The translations under genes and the position numbers were made by a program. Shown in pieces: positions 8,980-16,982 of a stretch of DNA of 64,000 nt (position 1 is its first letter; each line of letters begins with the position of its first letter). This stretch comes from Bacillota bacterium (GTDB taxonomy: Bacteria; Bacillota; UBA4882; UBA10575): positions 1-64,000 of the forward strand of contig DUQR01000041.1 in assembly GCA_012837715.1 (NCBI GenBank), written 5' to 3'. Under the pieces are notes generated by a model. The model ran no database searches. It had not been told where the DNA came from and saw only the letters and a list, made by a program, of their open reading frames with translations.

Positions 8980-9442
8980 CCTGCACCTTCCTTATAATCT
9001 CCTTTTTTACCGTTCGCACTAATTTCCGCAGACGAGGTAAAGCATGAATAATCCCCTGGGCAGCCAGAGGTTTACCTATCCGAGGCCACCCTAACTTTTT
9101 GGAGATGAACCCTCCCACCCGGGTCACCAGGCCAATCTCGGGTAAAGTATTAATCAGCAGAATTTGGTCAGCTTGTCCCAACTGACCGGCTAAGCTTAAA
9201 ATCGCCTTGACACAGACGGGAGCTAGGCTATTCAAACCTAAAATATAAACCTCATTGGCCGCCTCATCCCTTCCCATAAAATAAGGCTCTCCCCAATCCT
9301 CCGCTTGGGCCAGATCAAATTCGGGTAGTGCCATAATCAGCTCCGCCCGCACCTTCCCCTCCATCGGTAACTTGCCCAAATGAAGGGAGGAGGCGACAAC
9401 GGACGAATGGGCTCTGCCATAGCAATGATAAATAACCTTCAC
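8942..9442 (-). CDS. DUF3189 family protein, copy 2
   Basis: A 166-residue protein of a family found in spore-formers with no established function. The N-terminus MKVIYHCYGRAHSSVVAS is the hallmark; a histidine/cysteine pair (YHCYG) and a further NTLPEIGLVTRVGGFIS motif are visible. No signal peptide or membrane segment. GTG start at 9442, with AAGGGG six bases upstream, lies immediately next to the TAG of copy 1 (9443), so the two copies are cotranscribed. Its tail overlaps spoVAE by 38 nt. Context suggests a late-sporulation or spore role, but that is inference only. Confidence 0.8.
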   Translation of the reverse strand: MKVIYHCYGRAHSSVVASSLHLGKLPMEGKVRAELIMALPEFDLAQAEDWGEPYFMGRDEAANEVYILGLNSLAPVCVKAILSLAGQLGQADQILLINTLPEIGLVTRVGGFISKKLGWPRIGKPLAAQGIIHALPRLRKLVRTVKKEIIRKVQDGEEKDYHHYRW

Positions 9443-9811
9443 CTATAACCCCTTCTGTACTTGCCTTACCATTTGGCCAATTTGATTATACCAGCCGCAA
9501 GGATCAAGGTCCGTTTGGGCTTTCTGGATCATATACGTTTGACAGTTAATAAAATGGTAGTGCAACGGGTCTTCCCCCAAGAGCGGTAAGATATTAGTGA
9601 GGGTTTTGAGGAGCAGATCCGTTTTTTTTCCGGTCGCCAGTATAAAAACATCTTCTCCTTTTTTTCCCTCTCCCATATGGTGTAAGATCCCCACCGCCAC
9701 CGCGGACTTGAGCCCTTGTACAAAGGGAAGAAATTGTCGGCGCAAGATGCGGAGTTCTTCTTCGGTTCCAACCCGAGGGGGTAGGTATCCCAGATGAATG
9801 GCCGCCGCCAA
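9443..9811 (-). CDS. DUF3189 family protein, copy 1, with no standard start at the expected place
   Basis: Homology to copy 2 extends upstream of this interval: in frame, codons from 9856 read FKVIYHWGGKDGTAPLAAAI, matching the MKVIYHCYG start of the family, but the codon that should be ATG (9854-9856) is TTT, and a TGA of the upstream spoIIP frame precedes it by one codon. The first usable start, TTG at 9811, removes the conserved N-terminus and has no clear ribosome site, while AGGAGG at 9865-9870 sits 8 nt before the TTT. Either one base changed (TTG to TTT), a short insertion broke the start, or initiation is non-canonical. The remainder is intact to TAG at 9443 (122 residues from the TTG). 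Could be a decaying gene. Confidence 0.6.
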   Translation of the reverse strand: MAAAIHLGYLPPRVGTEEELRILRRQFLPFVQGLKSAVAVGILHHMGEGKKGEDVFILATGKKTDLLLKTLTNILPLLGEDPLHYHFINCQTYMIQKAQTDLDPCGWYNQIGQMVRQVQKGL

Positions 9812-9859
9812 TGGCGCCGTCCCGTCTTTCCCCCCCCAATGGTATATTACTTTAAACCT

Positions 9860-10951
9860 TCATTCCTCCTTCGGTTCATTCTCCGCTCCGGCGCTACCGC
9901 CGTCACCCCCAACACTCCTGTGCATTTTCCCCAAACCACCGTTGATGATGAAGTAAATGGCCATCCCGGCTAAGGCCAGGCCAATAATCCAAAGGACGGA
10001 TCGGGAAGCTCCTTTGCCAACCGCCCGGTTACTGGCGCCAGCTCGCGCCAGGACTTCCTGCGCAGCCGAGGCAAAGATGGCCGCACCCCTTTCCGCTTCT
10101 TCCCGGCTATTGGTATGGGTGCCCATTTCCACAAGGAGCAACCGGGGAGCTAAATCCTGATTGTATTTTCCATCCCCGTAGAAAATTCCTTTAATAAATC
10201 CCGGATACTTCTTATCCACCACGGCCTTCACTTGGTAGGCAAAGGCCTCGTTGGCTTTCATATGCGGGTTTTGCCGTCCGACCACTAATTGGGCTTTAGT
10301 GACCGCCGTATTATTAATCTGGTCGGCATACTCATCGGCGGGAACCGCATCCCGGTGTAGATCGATCAAGGCAATTGGGTTTTTCTTCAGTAATTCTGCC
10401 GCCGTGCGGCGGGAACGGTCATAGGCCATGGCGTCGTGGGGATCATGGGGTGTTTTATCGTGAAGAATATTGATTCCCCGTTCCTGTAAAGTCTGGGCCA
10501 AAGACTCACCGACTTGAAAGATCCCCCCATTCCCACGGATACTGGAACGCCCGTCGGTGGGGACATAGGATTCATCCGAATGGGTATGGTAGATCGCCAC
10601 CGGCCGGTTATTACCCTGGACATATTCTTCCCTGGTAAACAAACTGGCGATGGCGCCGGTAATCCGGGAGAAGAGCGACGGCGCGATCGCCGCTTCCAAA
10701 TCCACCTGGCGCACCAGCCGAAGGTGGGCTGTATCTTCCCGGACCTCTTCCACCTCGTATAATCTATTCTCCGCTGTCAAGTACTGATCACCTTTTTTTA
10801 CCTCATGGGCAGTCCGGCAAATAGTTTCGCCCTTTTCATCCACCAAAGTAAAATAGCCGTCTTCCCGTTCCTTTTCTGCTCCCACCGGGAGGGCTAGCGT
10901 AACCAGCAACAGAATGACCAAGGATAAGACTAATTTTCCCCTTTTAATCAT
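9860..10951 (-). CDS. spoIIP: Stage II sporulation protein P (SpoIIP)
   Basis: Membrane-anchored cell-wall amidase/endopeptidase that works with SpoIID and SpoIIM to dissolve septal peptidoglycan and drive engulfment. The N-terminus has a signal/anchor (LVLSLVILLLVTLALPVGA); the catalytic domain shows AIYHTHSDESYVP, GIFQVGESLAQTL, ALIDLHRDAVP and LLVEMGTHTNS, which contain the expected zinc-binding His/Glu residues. A second hydrophobic segment (WIIGLALAGMAIYFII) lies near the C-terminus. I use ATG 10951 with AAGGAGG eight bases upstream (363 residues); a longer frame to 10999 overlaps the preceding gene more heavily. It overlaps DUF1614 by 8 nt. Confidence 0.92.
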   Translation of the reverse strand: MIKRGKLVLSLVILLLVTLALPVGAEKEREDGYFTLVDEKGETICRTAHEVKKGDQYLTAENRLYEVEEVREDTAHLRLVRQVDLEAAIAPSLFSRITGAIASLFTREEYVQGNNRPVAIYHTHSDESYVPTDGRSSIRGNGGIFQVGESLAQTLQERGINILHDKTPHDPHDAMAYDRSRRTAAELLKKNPIALIDLHRDAVPADEYADQINNTAVTKAQLVVGRQNPHMKANEAFAYQVKAVVDKKYPGFIKGIFYGDGKYNQDLAPRLLLVEMGTHTNSREEAERGAAIFASAAQEVLARAGASNRAVGKGASRSVLWIIGLALAGMAIYFIINGGLGKMHRSVGGDGGSAGAENEPKEE

Positions 10952-11624
10952 GTTCTTCCCCTCCTTCCCTTTGTTCTGGCGCTTGGAGTTCCTCCGCACG
11001 CTCGGAGGAACGGTCCGGCCCGCCCTGCAGACTTTCCCGCGTTTCCCCGATTACTTCCGCTAAAACCACCCCGATCAACCCGGCCAGCACCACTGTATCC
11101 AACACTCCGGCCCCACCGATCCGGGTCGGCGAAAAACGGCCGGTGAGCCCGGCTTCCACCGCATGGGCCAGATCCACCAAAATAACCCCCATGGTAGCGC
11201 CGATAAAGGCCAACCGGCGAGAACGACCAATCAGATAGGCGGTAAGTCCCGCTAAGATCCCCCACAGATACTGAGGTTCAATAAAACCGGTGTGCGTGTC
11301 GAAATGATAAAGCTTGGAAACGCCGTAGATGATCCCACCGACCAGCACCGAGCCGAGGATCCCCCGTTTGGTTTCTTTGGCCGTCCCCGCCCGGTATAAA
11401 ACATAGATACTGAGCGCCAGGGGAATGATGGCCCCGCCGATGTTGATACTGACCGGCGGATCCCCGCGGTACAGGGGGAGATCAATAAAACTGCCAACCA
11501 CCATCGCAGCCAGGATGATCAAGGCTTGTTTATCATTAAGATATAAACGGTCCAGAACCTGTTGGGCTAAGCCGAGCAGAATTAAGATTCCCACCCCGAT
11601 CAGAAGCAACAAGCCAATACTCAT
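10944..11624 (-). CDS. DUF1614 multi-pass membrane protein
   Basis: A 226-residue integral membrane protein with about six or seven hydrophobic segments, starting MSIGLLLLIGVGILILLGLA, and with the family-like core ISINIGGAIIPLALSIYVLY. A glycine-rich loop (SPTRIGGAGVLDTVVLAG) precedes the last membrane span, and the C-terminal 25 residues are charged. DUF1614 has no assigned function; the gene is first in a presumed operon with spoIIP, two DUF3189 genes and spoVAE, so a sporulation connection is reasonable by context. ATG at 11624 has GGAGGGAAACAC upstream. No catalytic residues stand out. Confidence 0.82.
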   Translation of the reverse strand: MSIGLLLLIGVGILILLGLAQQVLDRLYLNDKQALIILAAMVVGSFIDLPLYRGDPPVSINIGGAIIPLALSIYVLYRAGTAKETKRGILGSVLVGGIIYGVSKLYHFDTHTGFIEPQYLWGILAGLTAYLIGRSRRLAFIGATMGVILVDLAHAVEAGLTGRFSPTRIGGAGVLDTVVLAGLIGVVLAEVIGETRESLQGGPDRSSERAEELQAPEQREGGEEHD

Positions 11625-11732
11625 GTGTTTCCCTCCTCCAGCAACGTGAGTTAAAGTCCAGTCGTGTTAAAATTTATTATCCCACGCCCTCCGATTCCAA
11701 TTCAAAAAGTCGCCCACCAGTAAGGAAAGAAG

Positions 11733-11772
11733 AAAAAAAAAAGCCTCCCTCCGTGGGGGTAAACCTACGGAG
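11733..11772 (-). terminator. Rho-independent terminator after ispH-rpsA
   Basis: Read on the minus strand, CTCCGT (11767-11772) pairs with ACGGAG (11749-11754) around a loop that can add AGG/CC pairs, followed by GGAGGC and a run of ten T (11733-11742). It lies about 120 bp beyond the end of the ispH-rpsA gene and before DUF1614, separating the two transcription units. The rest of the 266-bp gap (11625-11890) holds only a short CTGC...GCAG stem right after the stop codon. Confidence 0.75.
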
Positions 11773-11890
11773 CAGAGACCCTTTTTATGACTAATATGAA
11801 GAATTTAGACCTTTTTGTTATTTGCTTAGAAAATCATTGTCGCCTGGAAATAGCTTTGCATTTCTAACACTGCGCCCAAAGGGGCAGTTG

Positions 11891-14005
11891 TTACTCTTCT
11901 TGATCGTTATTTAAACCCATCTTTTCCGCCAACAGATCCCCGAGATTAGAAGAAAGGGGTTTCTCCTCAAGACCGGGGATGCTCTGCGCTTGCTTTTGCT
12001 CACGCGGCGGTTCCGGTTTTCGTTCCTGCTGTTCCCGAAGGCTTAAACCGATCCTTTTTTGTTCGGGATCAACCTTCACTACTCGCGCCCGGACGGTCTC
12101 GCCGATTGTAACGACCTCTTCTGGTTTTTCGACCCGCTCCCCACTGAGTTGGGAAATATGGATCAAACCATCGACCCCTTCCTCTAAATTGACAAAAGCG
12201 CCGAAGGAAGTAAGACGAACTACTTTTCCTTCTACCATATCGCCCACCTTATATTTTTCCCCCACCTTACTCCAGGGGTGTGGTGACAACTGTTTCAAAC
12301 TGAGGGAGATCCGCTTCGCTTCCCGGTCAACCTTAATAACCAGCACCTGAAGTTCCTGGCCTTCCTTCAGCCGGGCCGACGGATGAGGGATTCGTTCCCA
12401 TGCAATCTCCGAAATATGAAGCAACCCTTCCACCCCATCGCCTAAATCAACAAAAGCACCAAAGGGAGTTAAACGGGTGACCACCCCATCCCGGGTCTGC
12501 CCTTCCTCTAACTCAGCGTAGACTTTAGCTTCAACCGCATCCCGTTCCTCCTGTAAGACCTCTTTCCGGGAGAGAACGGCCCGGTGTCGCTGGGGTTCAA
12601 AATCGATCAGGTAAAATTCGGCTTCAACCCCTTCTAACTTGGTAAGATCAGCCACATATCCCAAGTCCGCCTGGGACGCGGGAAGAAAGGCAATAAGGCC
12701 GTTGATATTCACTTGAAGACCGCCCTTGATCGCACGGATAATTTTCCCCGACACCCGCCGGTGTTGCTCAAAATCGTCTTTTAGTTCTTGCCAAGCCAAT
12801 TCTTCATCGGCCTTCCGCTTTGAGAGCCGGGTCTTCTCATCTTCGGCTTTCAGGACCATGACCTTAATCTTGTCACCCACTTTTGCCACTTCACGGGCAG
12901 AATCCACTTTCGCACTGGTTAACTCGGCTAGAGGAATCGTAAAATCGGATTTTCCACCGACATTGACGGCGATTTCATCATCATTAACCGCCACGACGGT
13001 TCCTTCCACGATTTTACCCTCTTCCAACCGGGGGATCTCTTGATTTAATAACATTTCTTCACTGTCCATTGCCGGCTGGTCATTATCCACCTTATCTACC
13101 TCCTCTGTCAGCTGTCCATTCGTAACTTGATTCTCTTCCATAGTTATACCTCTACCTCCTGTATAATTTTGTTTCAGCCAGTCCACGACCTCGGAGATCT
13201 GACCTTGAGGGGTCGACGCTCCGGCTGTTACTCCAATTATTTTTTTCCCTGCCAACCATTGGGGATTTATCTCTTTTTCTGATTCTATATGATAAGTCGG
13301 GGTAAGGGAAGACCCAATCTCCACAAGTTTACGGGTATTAGCTGAATTTCTTCCCCCGACCACCAATAACAGATCAACCTGACGGGCCAGTTCCCCTGTT
13401 TCTCCTTGCCTTTCCCGCGTCGCATGGCAAATTGTATTATAAATCTTTACTTCCTTCGCCCCGGGAAGCAAGGCCGCAACCACTTTCGCCAGCGACTCTT
13501 GGGGGAGGGTGGTCTGACAAACAATTCCCAGTTTCGGCTTGTATGGGCCGGTCGGCCACTTTTCCGGCACCGCCGGATCGACAATGATCGCCTCTTGGTT
13601 TACCCCATCGACCACTGCCTGCACTTCCGGATGGTTAGGATCACCAACCACCACCACTTGGTAACCATCCTCCCGTAACCCCCGGGCTAATAGCTGTTCC
13701 TGTTTAACAAAGGGGCAAGTTGCATCAATTACCTTTAACCCCTTTTTTTCGGCTGCCGCCAAAACCGTTGGCCCGGCGCCATGGGACCGAATGAGCAGAA
13801 TACCCCCAGGTTTGGTTTCTGCTAAGTCCGTAACGGTTTGGATTCCGCGTTTTTCCAAATCCGTAATCACCCGCGGATTATGAATGAGCGGACCTAATAT
13901 GTAAACCGGCTGCTGGTTTTGGGTTTGACATTCCAACGCGATTTTGAGCGCCCTTTCCACCCCAAAACAAAAACCGGCTTTTTTCCCTATAATGATTTTG
14001 CCCAT
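11891..14005 (-). CDS. ispH-rpsA: Fused 4-hydroxy-3-methylbut-2-enyl diphosphate reductase / ribosomal protein S1
   Basis: Two-domain protein of 704 residues, a fusion known from Clostridia. Residues 1-285 are IspH, the last step of the MEP isoprenoid pathway: cluster cysteines C13 (GFCFGVERA), C97 (DATCPFV) and C193 (TICHATRER), plus H42, H75, H125 and E127. An acidic linker (290-325) leads to four S1 RNA-binding repeats, e.g. VEGTVVAVNDDEIAVNVGG, RVSGKIIRAIKGGLQVNI, RDGVVTRLTPFGAFVDLGDG and VEGKVVRLTSFGAFVNL; the third and fourth have the classical S1 signature. An internal ATG at 13141 (residue 289) follows AGGAGG and AGAGG, so S1 may also be made alone. Start ATG 14005 overlaps plsC by 19 nt. 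Confidence 0.95.
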   Translation of the reverse strand: MGKIIIGKKAGFCFGVERALKIALECQTQNQQPVYILGPLIHNPRVITDLEKRGIQTVTDLAETKPGGILLIRSHGAGPTVLAAAEKKGLKVIDATCPFVKQEQLLARGLREDGYQVVVVGDPNHPEVQAVVDGVNQEAIIVDPAVPEKWPTGPYKPKLGIVCQTTLPQESLAKVVAALLPGAKEVKIYNTICHATRERQGETGELARQVDLLLVVGGRNSANTRKLVEIGSSLTPTYHIESEKEINPQWLAGKKIIGVTAGASTPQGQISEVVDWLKQNYTGGRGITMEENQVTNGQLTEEVDKVDNDQPAMDSEEMLLNQEIPRLEEGKIVEGTVVAVNDDEIAVNVGGKSDFTIPLAELTSAKVDSAREVAKVGDKIKVMVLKAEDEKTRLSKRKADEELAWQELKDDFEQHRRVSGKIIRAIKGGLQVNINGLIAFLPASQADLGYVADLTKLEGVEAEFYLIDFEPQRHRAVLSRKEVLQEERDAVEAKVYAELEEGQTRDGVVTRLTPFGAFVDLGDGVEGLLHISEIAWERIPHPSARLKEGQELQVLVIKVDREAKRISLSLKQLSPHPWSKVGEKYKVGDMVEGKVVRLTSFGAFVNLEEGVDGLIHISQLSGERVEKPEEVVTIGETVRARVVKVDPEQKRIGLSLREQQERKPEPPREQKQAQSIPGLEEKPLSSNLGDLLAEKMGLNNDQEE
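13139..13161 (-). promoter_or_regulatory. Internal ribosome-binding site and ATG for S1 inside ispH-rpsA
   Basis: On the minus strand the sequence AGGAGGTAGAGGTATAACT is followed at once by ATG (13139-13141), in frame with the fusion at residue 289, exactly in the linker between IspH and the first S1 repeat. AGAGG is spaced 7 nt from the ATG and AGGAGG 13 nt. Initiation here would give a 416-residue S1-only protein, close to the size of free-standing S1 in related bacteria. The match of position, frame and domain boundary is observed; use in the cell is inferred. Confidence 0.55.
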
Positions 14006-14610
14006 TTTTCCGTCGCGATCTCCGCTTTTTTTTCTAACGCGATCAGGTGCCGATAAATTTCTTCGGTTCCGGTACGGATTAACTCCTTTTTACTATTATC
14101 CCCGGCCAACTTAAAAGCCGGACCCACATAGGCTTTGATCCGCGGAAACCGGAAAATTTTTAACCGTTCGGTCCCGGTAATTACCATCGGTAAAATCATC
14201 GCTCCGCTCTCGACCGCAAGGAGAGCGGCGCCTGGCCGTAAGGGATGGATTTTGCCATCCTTGTGTCTGGTCCCCTCAGGGAACATCCCCAAGACTTGAT
14301 CGGCGGACAAGATTCCGAGCGCCGCCCGGAAAGCCCCCCGGTCACCTTTGCCTCTTTTGACCGGAAAAGCGCCCAAACGCCGGACCAGACCGCCCAGGAG
14401 CGGGATCCGGAATAACTCCTCTTTAGCCATAAAACAAACCTGCCGTTGACGCAGGCTACAACCGACAACGATCGGATCAATCAAATTCGTATGATTACTC
14501 ACCACAATAACCGGCCCCTTCTCCGGCAGATGTTCTGCTCCGGAGACTTCAAAACCGTAACAAAGTCTCAACCATCCGTATAAAATCGCACGACAAATCC
14601 GATATAACAA
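13987..14610 (-). CDS. plsC: 1-acyl-sn-glycerol-3-phosphate acyltransferase (PlsC family)
   Basis: Membrane-associated acyltransferase that adds the second acyl chain to lysophosphatidate in phospholipid synthesis. The 207-residue protein shows the HX4D block VVSNHTNLIDP, the acyl-acceptor block GAFPVKRGKGDRG, and FPEGTRHKDGK, in the standard order. Start is TTG at 14610 with GAGG just upstream; it lies 7 bp after the cmk stop. Placed between cmk and ispH-rpsA, an order commonly seen in Firmicutes. Specificity for 1-acyl-G3P rather than another lysolipid is assumed from family membership. Confidence 0.9.
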   Translation of the reverse strand: MLYRICRAILYGWLRLCYGFEVSGAEHLPEKGPVIVVSNHTNLIDPIVVGCSLRQRQVCFMAKEELFRIPLLGGLVRRLGAFPVKRGKGDRGAFRAALGILSADQVLGMFPEGTRHKDGKIHPLRPGAALLAVESGAMILPMVITGTERLKIFRFPRIKAYVGPAFKLAGDNSKKELIRTGTEEIYRHLIALEKKAEIATEKWAKSL

Positions 14611-14616
14611 AAGACC

Positions 14617-15309
14617 TCATTCCTCCTGGCCCGGAAAGGAAAAAGAAGACAACTCCAGAATCCTTTCGACTACTTCCTCGATCCTTAGCGCGCTCGTATC
14701 AATATTTATACTGTCCGGCGCCGGTTTGAGCGGAGAAACCGCCCGTCCTGCGTCATAGGCATCCCTTCGTTTTAAATCTTCGGCAATTTCTTCCTTTGTT
14801 CCGGTAAATCCTTTTGCTTTCATTTCCAGCCACCGTCGGCGCGCCCGTTCTTCAAGGGAAGCCGTCAAATAAATCTTCAAATCGGCTTGGGGAAGAACCA
14901 CTGTGCCAATATCACGACCGTCCATCACTACGCCGCCCTGGCCAGCAATGATCTGCTGCTGCTTGACTAAAACTTCCCGGACCCTGGGTACGGCAGAAAC
15001 CGCCGAAACATTCCTGGTCACTACCGCCGAACGGATCTCGGCGCTTACATCCTGCCCATCCATAAAAAGATGATATGTTCCATCCGCGGCCTGTACAAAC
15101 GCCAAATCGGTTTCACCGGCCAGCACCGCCAACTTTTCTTCATCCGTTGGAAGAATACCTTCCCGTAAAGCTTTTAACGTTACTGCGCGGTACATCGCCC
15201 CGGTATCCAAATAGAGAATCCCTAAAGCCTCCGCCACCCGTTTAGCAACGGTACTTTTACCGGAACCGGCCGGGCCGTCGATGGCAATGGTGATATTATT
15301 CTTCTTCAC
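14617..15309 (-). CDS. cmk: Cytidylate kinase
   Basis: Phosphorylates CMP and dCMP using ATP. The P-loop is IAIDGPAGSGKSTVAKRVA at the N-terminus; LYLDTGAMYRAVTLKA, MDGRDIGTVVLPQADLKIYL and the lid arginines in ERARRRW follow as in all CMP kinases. I choose GTG 15309 ([12 protein letters not shown]), four bases after AGGAGA, giving 230 residues as is usual; an in-frame ATG at 15321 and a TTG/ATG further up to 15351 would extend into the preceding gene. The start overlaps the end of the coiled-coil gene by 14 nt. Confidence 0.94.
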   Translation of the reverse strand: MKKNNITIAIDGPAGSGKSTVAKRVAEALGILYLDTGAMYRAVTLKALREGILPTDEEKLAVLAGETDLAFVQAADGTYHLFMDGQDVSAEIRSAVVTRNVSAVSAVPRVREVLVKQQQIIAGQGGVVMDGRDIGTVVLPQADLKIYLTASLEERARRRWLEMKAKGFTGTKEEIAEDLKRRDAYDAGRAVSPLKPAPDSINIDTSALRIEEVVERILELSSFSFPGQEE

Positions 15310-15784
15310 TATTCTCCTCATCAGCTTCTTCTCTTCCTTTGGTGGGCTCATAATCCTCTTTCGCCCGGTGCACCACCTTGATGGCCTCCAACAGATTTTC
15401 TTCCAACCGGCTTAAAACCTCTTGAACATAAAGGTTGGCATCCTTCTCCAACTGTTGCGCATAACTTAAGGCTTGGGCTTTTAGCTCATTGCTTTTTTCC
15501 TGCGCCAGTTTGGTTAAATGATGCTCGGAAAGAATCCGCTGGACTTCTTCGTTGGAACGATTCAGAAGGCGTTCGGCTTCTTCCTTTGCCTCTCCAATTA
15601 TACGCTCTTTTTTCTGTAAAATTTCCTCCGCGGCCTTCACCGCGGACGGCAAAGTCACCTGAATCTTCTTCAGGATTTCGAGAGCTTCATCGTAAGGGAG
15701 AAAAACACGACCGGCGAAGCGGGGGCTTTTCGCAATCAGTTCCTCCAAACGACCAAGGAGCAATAACAGATGACCACTACCCAT
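15296..15784 (-). CDS. Coiled-coil protein of unknown function (ATPase-like, coaD-linked)
   Basis: A 162-residue acidic protein with no membrane segment. Residues 1-50 ([33 protein letters not shown]) resemble the short N-terminal motif of a Firmicutes family often listed only as ATPase or DivIVA-like. Residues 55-145 form a long heptad-rich coiled coil ([20 protein letters not shown]), and the last 20 residues are very acidic ([11 protein letters not shown]). It lies between coaD and cmk, overlapping coaD by 8 nt and cmk by 14 nt. I cannot assign a function; a scaffold or division-related role is only a guess from its build. Confidence 0.7.
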   Translation of the reverse strand: MGSGHLLLLLGRLEELIAKSPRFAGRVFLPYDEALEILKKIQVTLPSAVKAAEEILQKKERIIGEAKEEAERLLNRSNEEVQRILSEHHLTKLAQEKSNELKAQALSYAQQLEKDANLYVQEVLSRLEENLLEAIKVVHRAKEDYEPTKGREEADEENSEEE

Positions 15785-16280
15785 TTATCTTCCCCCGTTT
15801 TTCCAGTTTTTTTTGCAAAGCAGTTACCACCGCCGGGGGGACTAACCCGTCCGGATTCCCGCCAAAGAAGACAATTTCTTTAACCATACTGGAACTAAGA
15901 AAGGAATATTCATTGGCGGTCATCATGAAGATGGTTTCGATGTCTGGGGCTAGTTTTTTATTTGTTAACGCCATTTGAAATTCATATTCAAAATCGGAGA
16001 GGGCGCGTAATCCTTTCACGATCACCCGGGCCTTTTGGGCTCGGGCGTACTCAACTTGTAAACCATGAAACCGATCGACCCGGACATTGGTTAACCGGGC
16101 TTCCCTAATCACCTGTTTAATCAGGGTAATCCGTTCCTCAACCGTAAAAAAGGGCGTTTTTCCCGGGTTATGGCCGACGGCCACAATGACCTCGTCAAAA
16201 ATCTCCGCCGCCCTTTGAATAATATCGAGATGGCCGTTGGTTACCGGATCAAAACTGCCCGGGCAGATGGCAATCGTCAT
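15777..16280 (-). CDS. coaD: Phosphopantetheine adenylyltransferase
   Basis: Transfers AMP from ATP to 4'-phosphopantetheine, the penultimate step of coenzyme A synthesis. Nucleotidyltransferase motif [19 protein letters not shown] is at the N-terminus; [20 protein letters not shown] and the ISSS-like [11 protein letters not shown] near the C-terminus are typical, and the length of 167 residues is normal. ATG at 16280 overlaps the rsmD stop by 4 nt, the usual rsmD-coaD pairing. Confidence 0.97.
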   Translation of the reverse strand: MTIAICPGSFDPVTNGHLDIIQRAAEIFDEVIVAVGHNPGKTPFFTVEERITLIKQVIREARLTNVRVDRFHGLQVEYARAQKARVIVKGLRALSDFEYEFQMALTNKKLAPDIETIFMMTANEYSFLSSSMVKEIVFFGGNPDGLVPPAVVTALQKKLEKRGKING

Positions 16281-16852
16281 TCGGTATCAGCTCCATCTGT
16301 GGCATACTTCCAAAATTCTAAAGACACTTCCCCATATACCCTCTTATCCACCCGCTGTAAACAACCGACCCGTTCCGGAAGGAGAGCATATTTTGAAATT
16401 TCCACTACAATCTGACCATCCGTCGCCAACATCGGCAACCGGGAAATCAGCTCTAAAACTCCCAACCAAAGCTTGGCCTTAAAAGGGGGATCCATTAAAA
16501 CAAGGTCGAAAACGGCCTCTTCCCGGCTGATTTTGGGCAAAATCCGCAACACATCACCGGGAAAGATCCTGACTTCCGTGGTGACTTCGGGTAGACGTTG
16601 AAGATTCTGTTTTAGGAGGCGCAACCCTTTATGGTCTTTTTCCACGAAATAAACCGTCCGGGCGCCACGACTAATCGCTTCCAGGCCCAGGGTCCCAGCT
16701 CCGGCAAAAAGATCCAAAACCCGTCCGTCAAGGAAAGAGTCGCCCAAAATATTAAAGAGCGCCTCTCTCAACATGTCGGTGGTCGGTCGTAGCCCTTGGT
16801 GGGTTGGACCTAGTAGTTTAATTCCACCGTATTTTCCACCTGTGATGCGCAT
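16277..16852 (-). CDS. rsmD: 16S rRNA (guanine966-N2)-methyltransferase
   Basis: S-adenosylmethionine-dependent methyltransferase modifying G966 of 16S rRNA during 30S assembly. N-terminal [12 protein letters not shown] and [15 protein letters not shown], the SAM-binding [19 protein letters not shown], and the catalytic [10 protein letters not shown] (NPPY-type, here DPPF) are all present. It has 191 residues and no truncation. First gene of the rsmD-coaD-coiled coil-cmk-plsC-ispH/rpsA string. Confidence 0.95.
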   Translation of the reverse strand: MRITGGKYGGIKLLGPTHQGLRPTTDMLREALFNILGDSFLDGRVLDLFAGAGTLGLEAISRGARTVYFVEKDHKGLRLLKQNLQRLPEVTTEVRIFPGDVLRILPKISREEAVFDLVLMDPPFKAKLWLGVLELISRLPMLATDGQIVVEISKYALLPERVGCLQRVDKRVYGEVSLEFWKYATDGADTE

Positions 16853-16875
16853 AGCAAACCCACTTTACACGGCTT

Positions 16876-16900
16876 CAAGCAATGCTTATGAAGCCGAAAG
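16876..16900. repeat. Short inverted repeat in the rsmD/yloV gap
   Basis: GGCTTCA and TGAAGCC flank an inner AGCA/TGCT pair, making a compact hairpin in the 130-bp space between the yloV-like gene and rsmD (16853-16982). No T-run follows on either strand, so it is not an obvious terminator; its role is unknown. Nothing else is seen in this gap. Confidence 0.4.
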
Positions 16901-16982
16901 CTTTACTCAACCTGCTCAATGTGTTGTCCCGTCTGCAAACCGCCCGTTATAATCCTTATGATCGATCAACAACACTCCCGTA

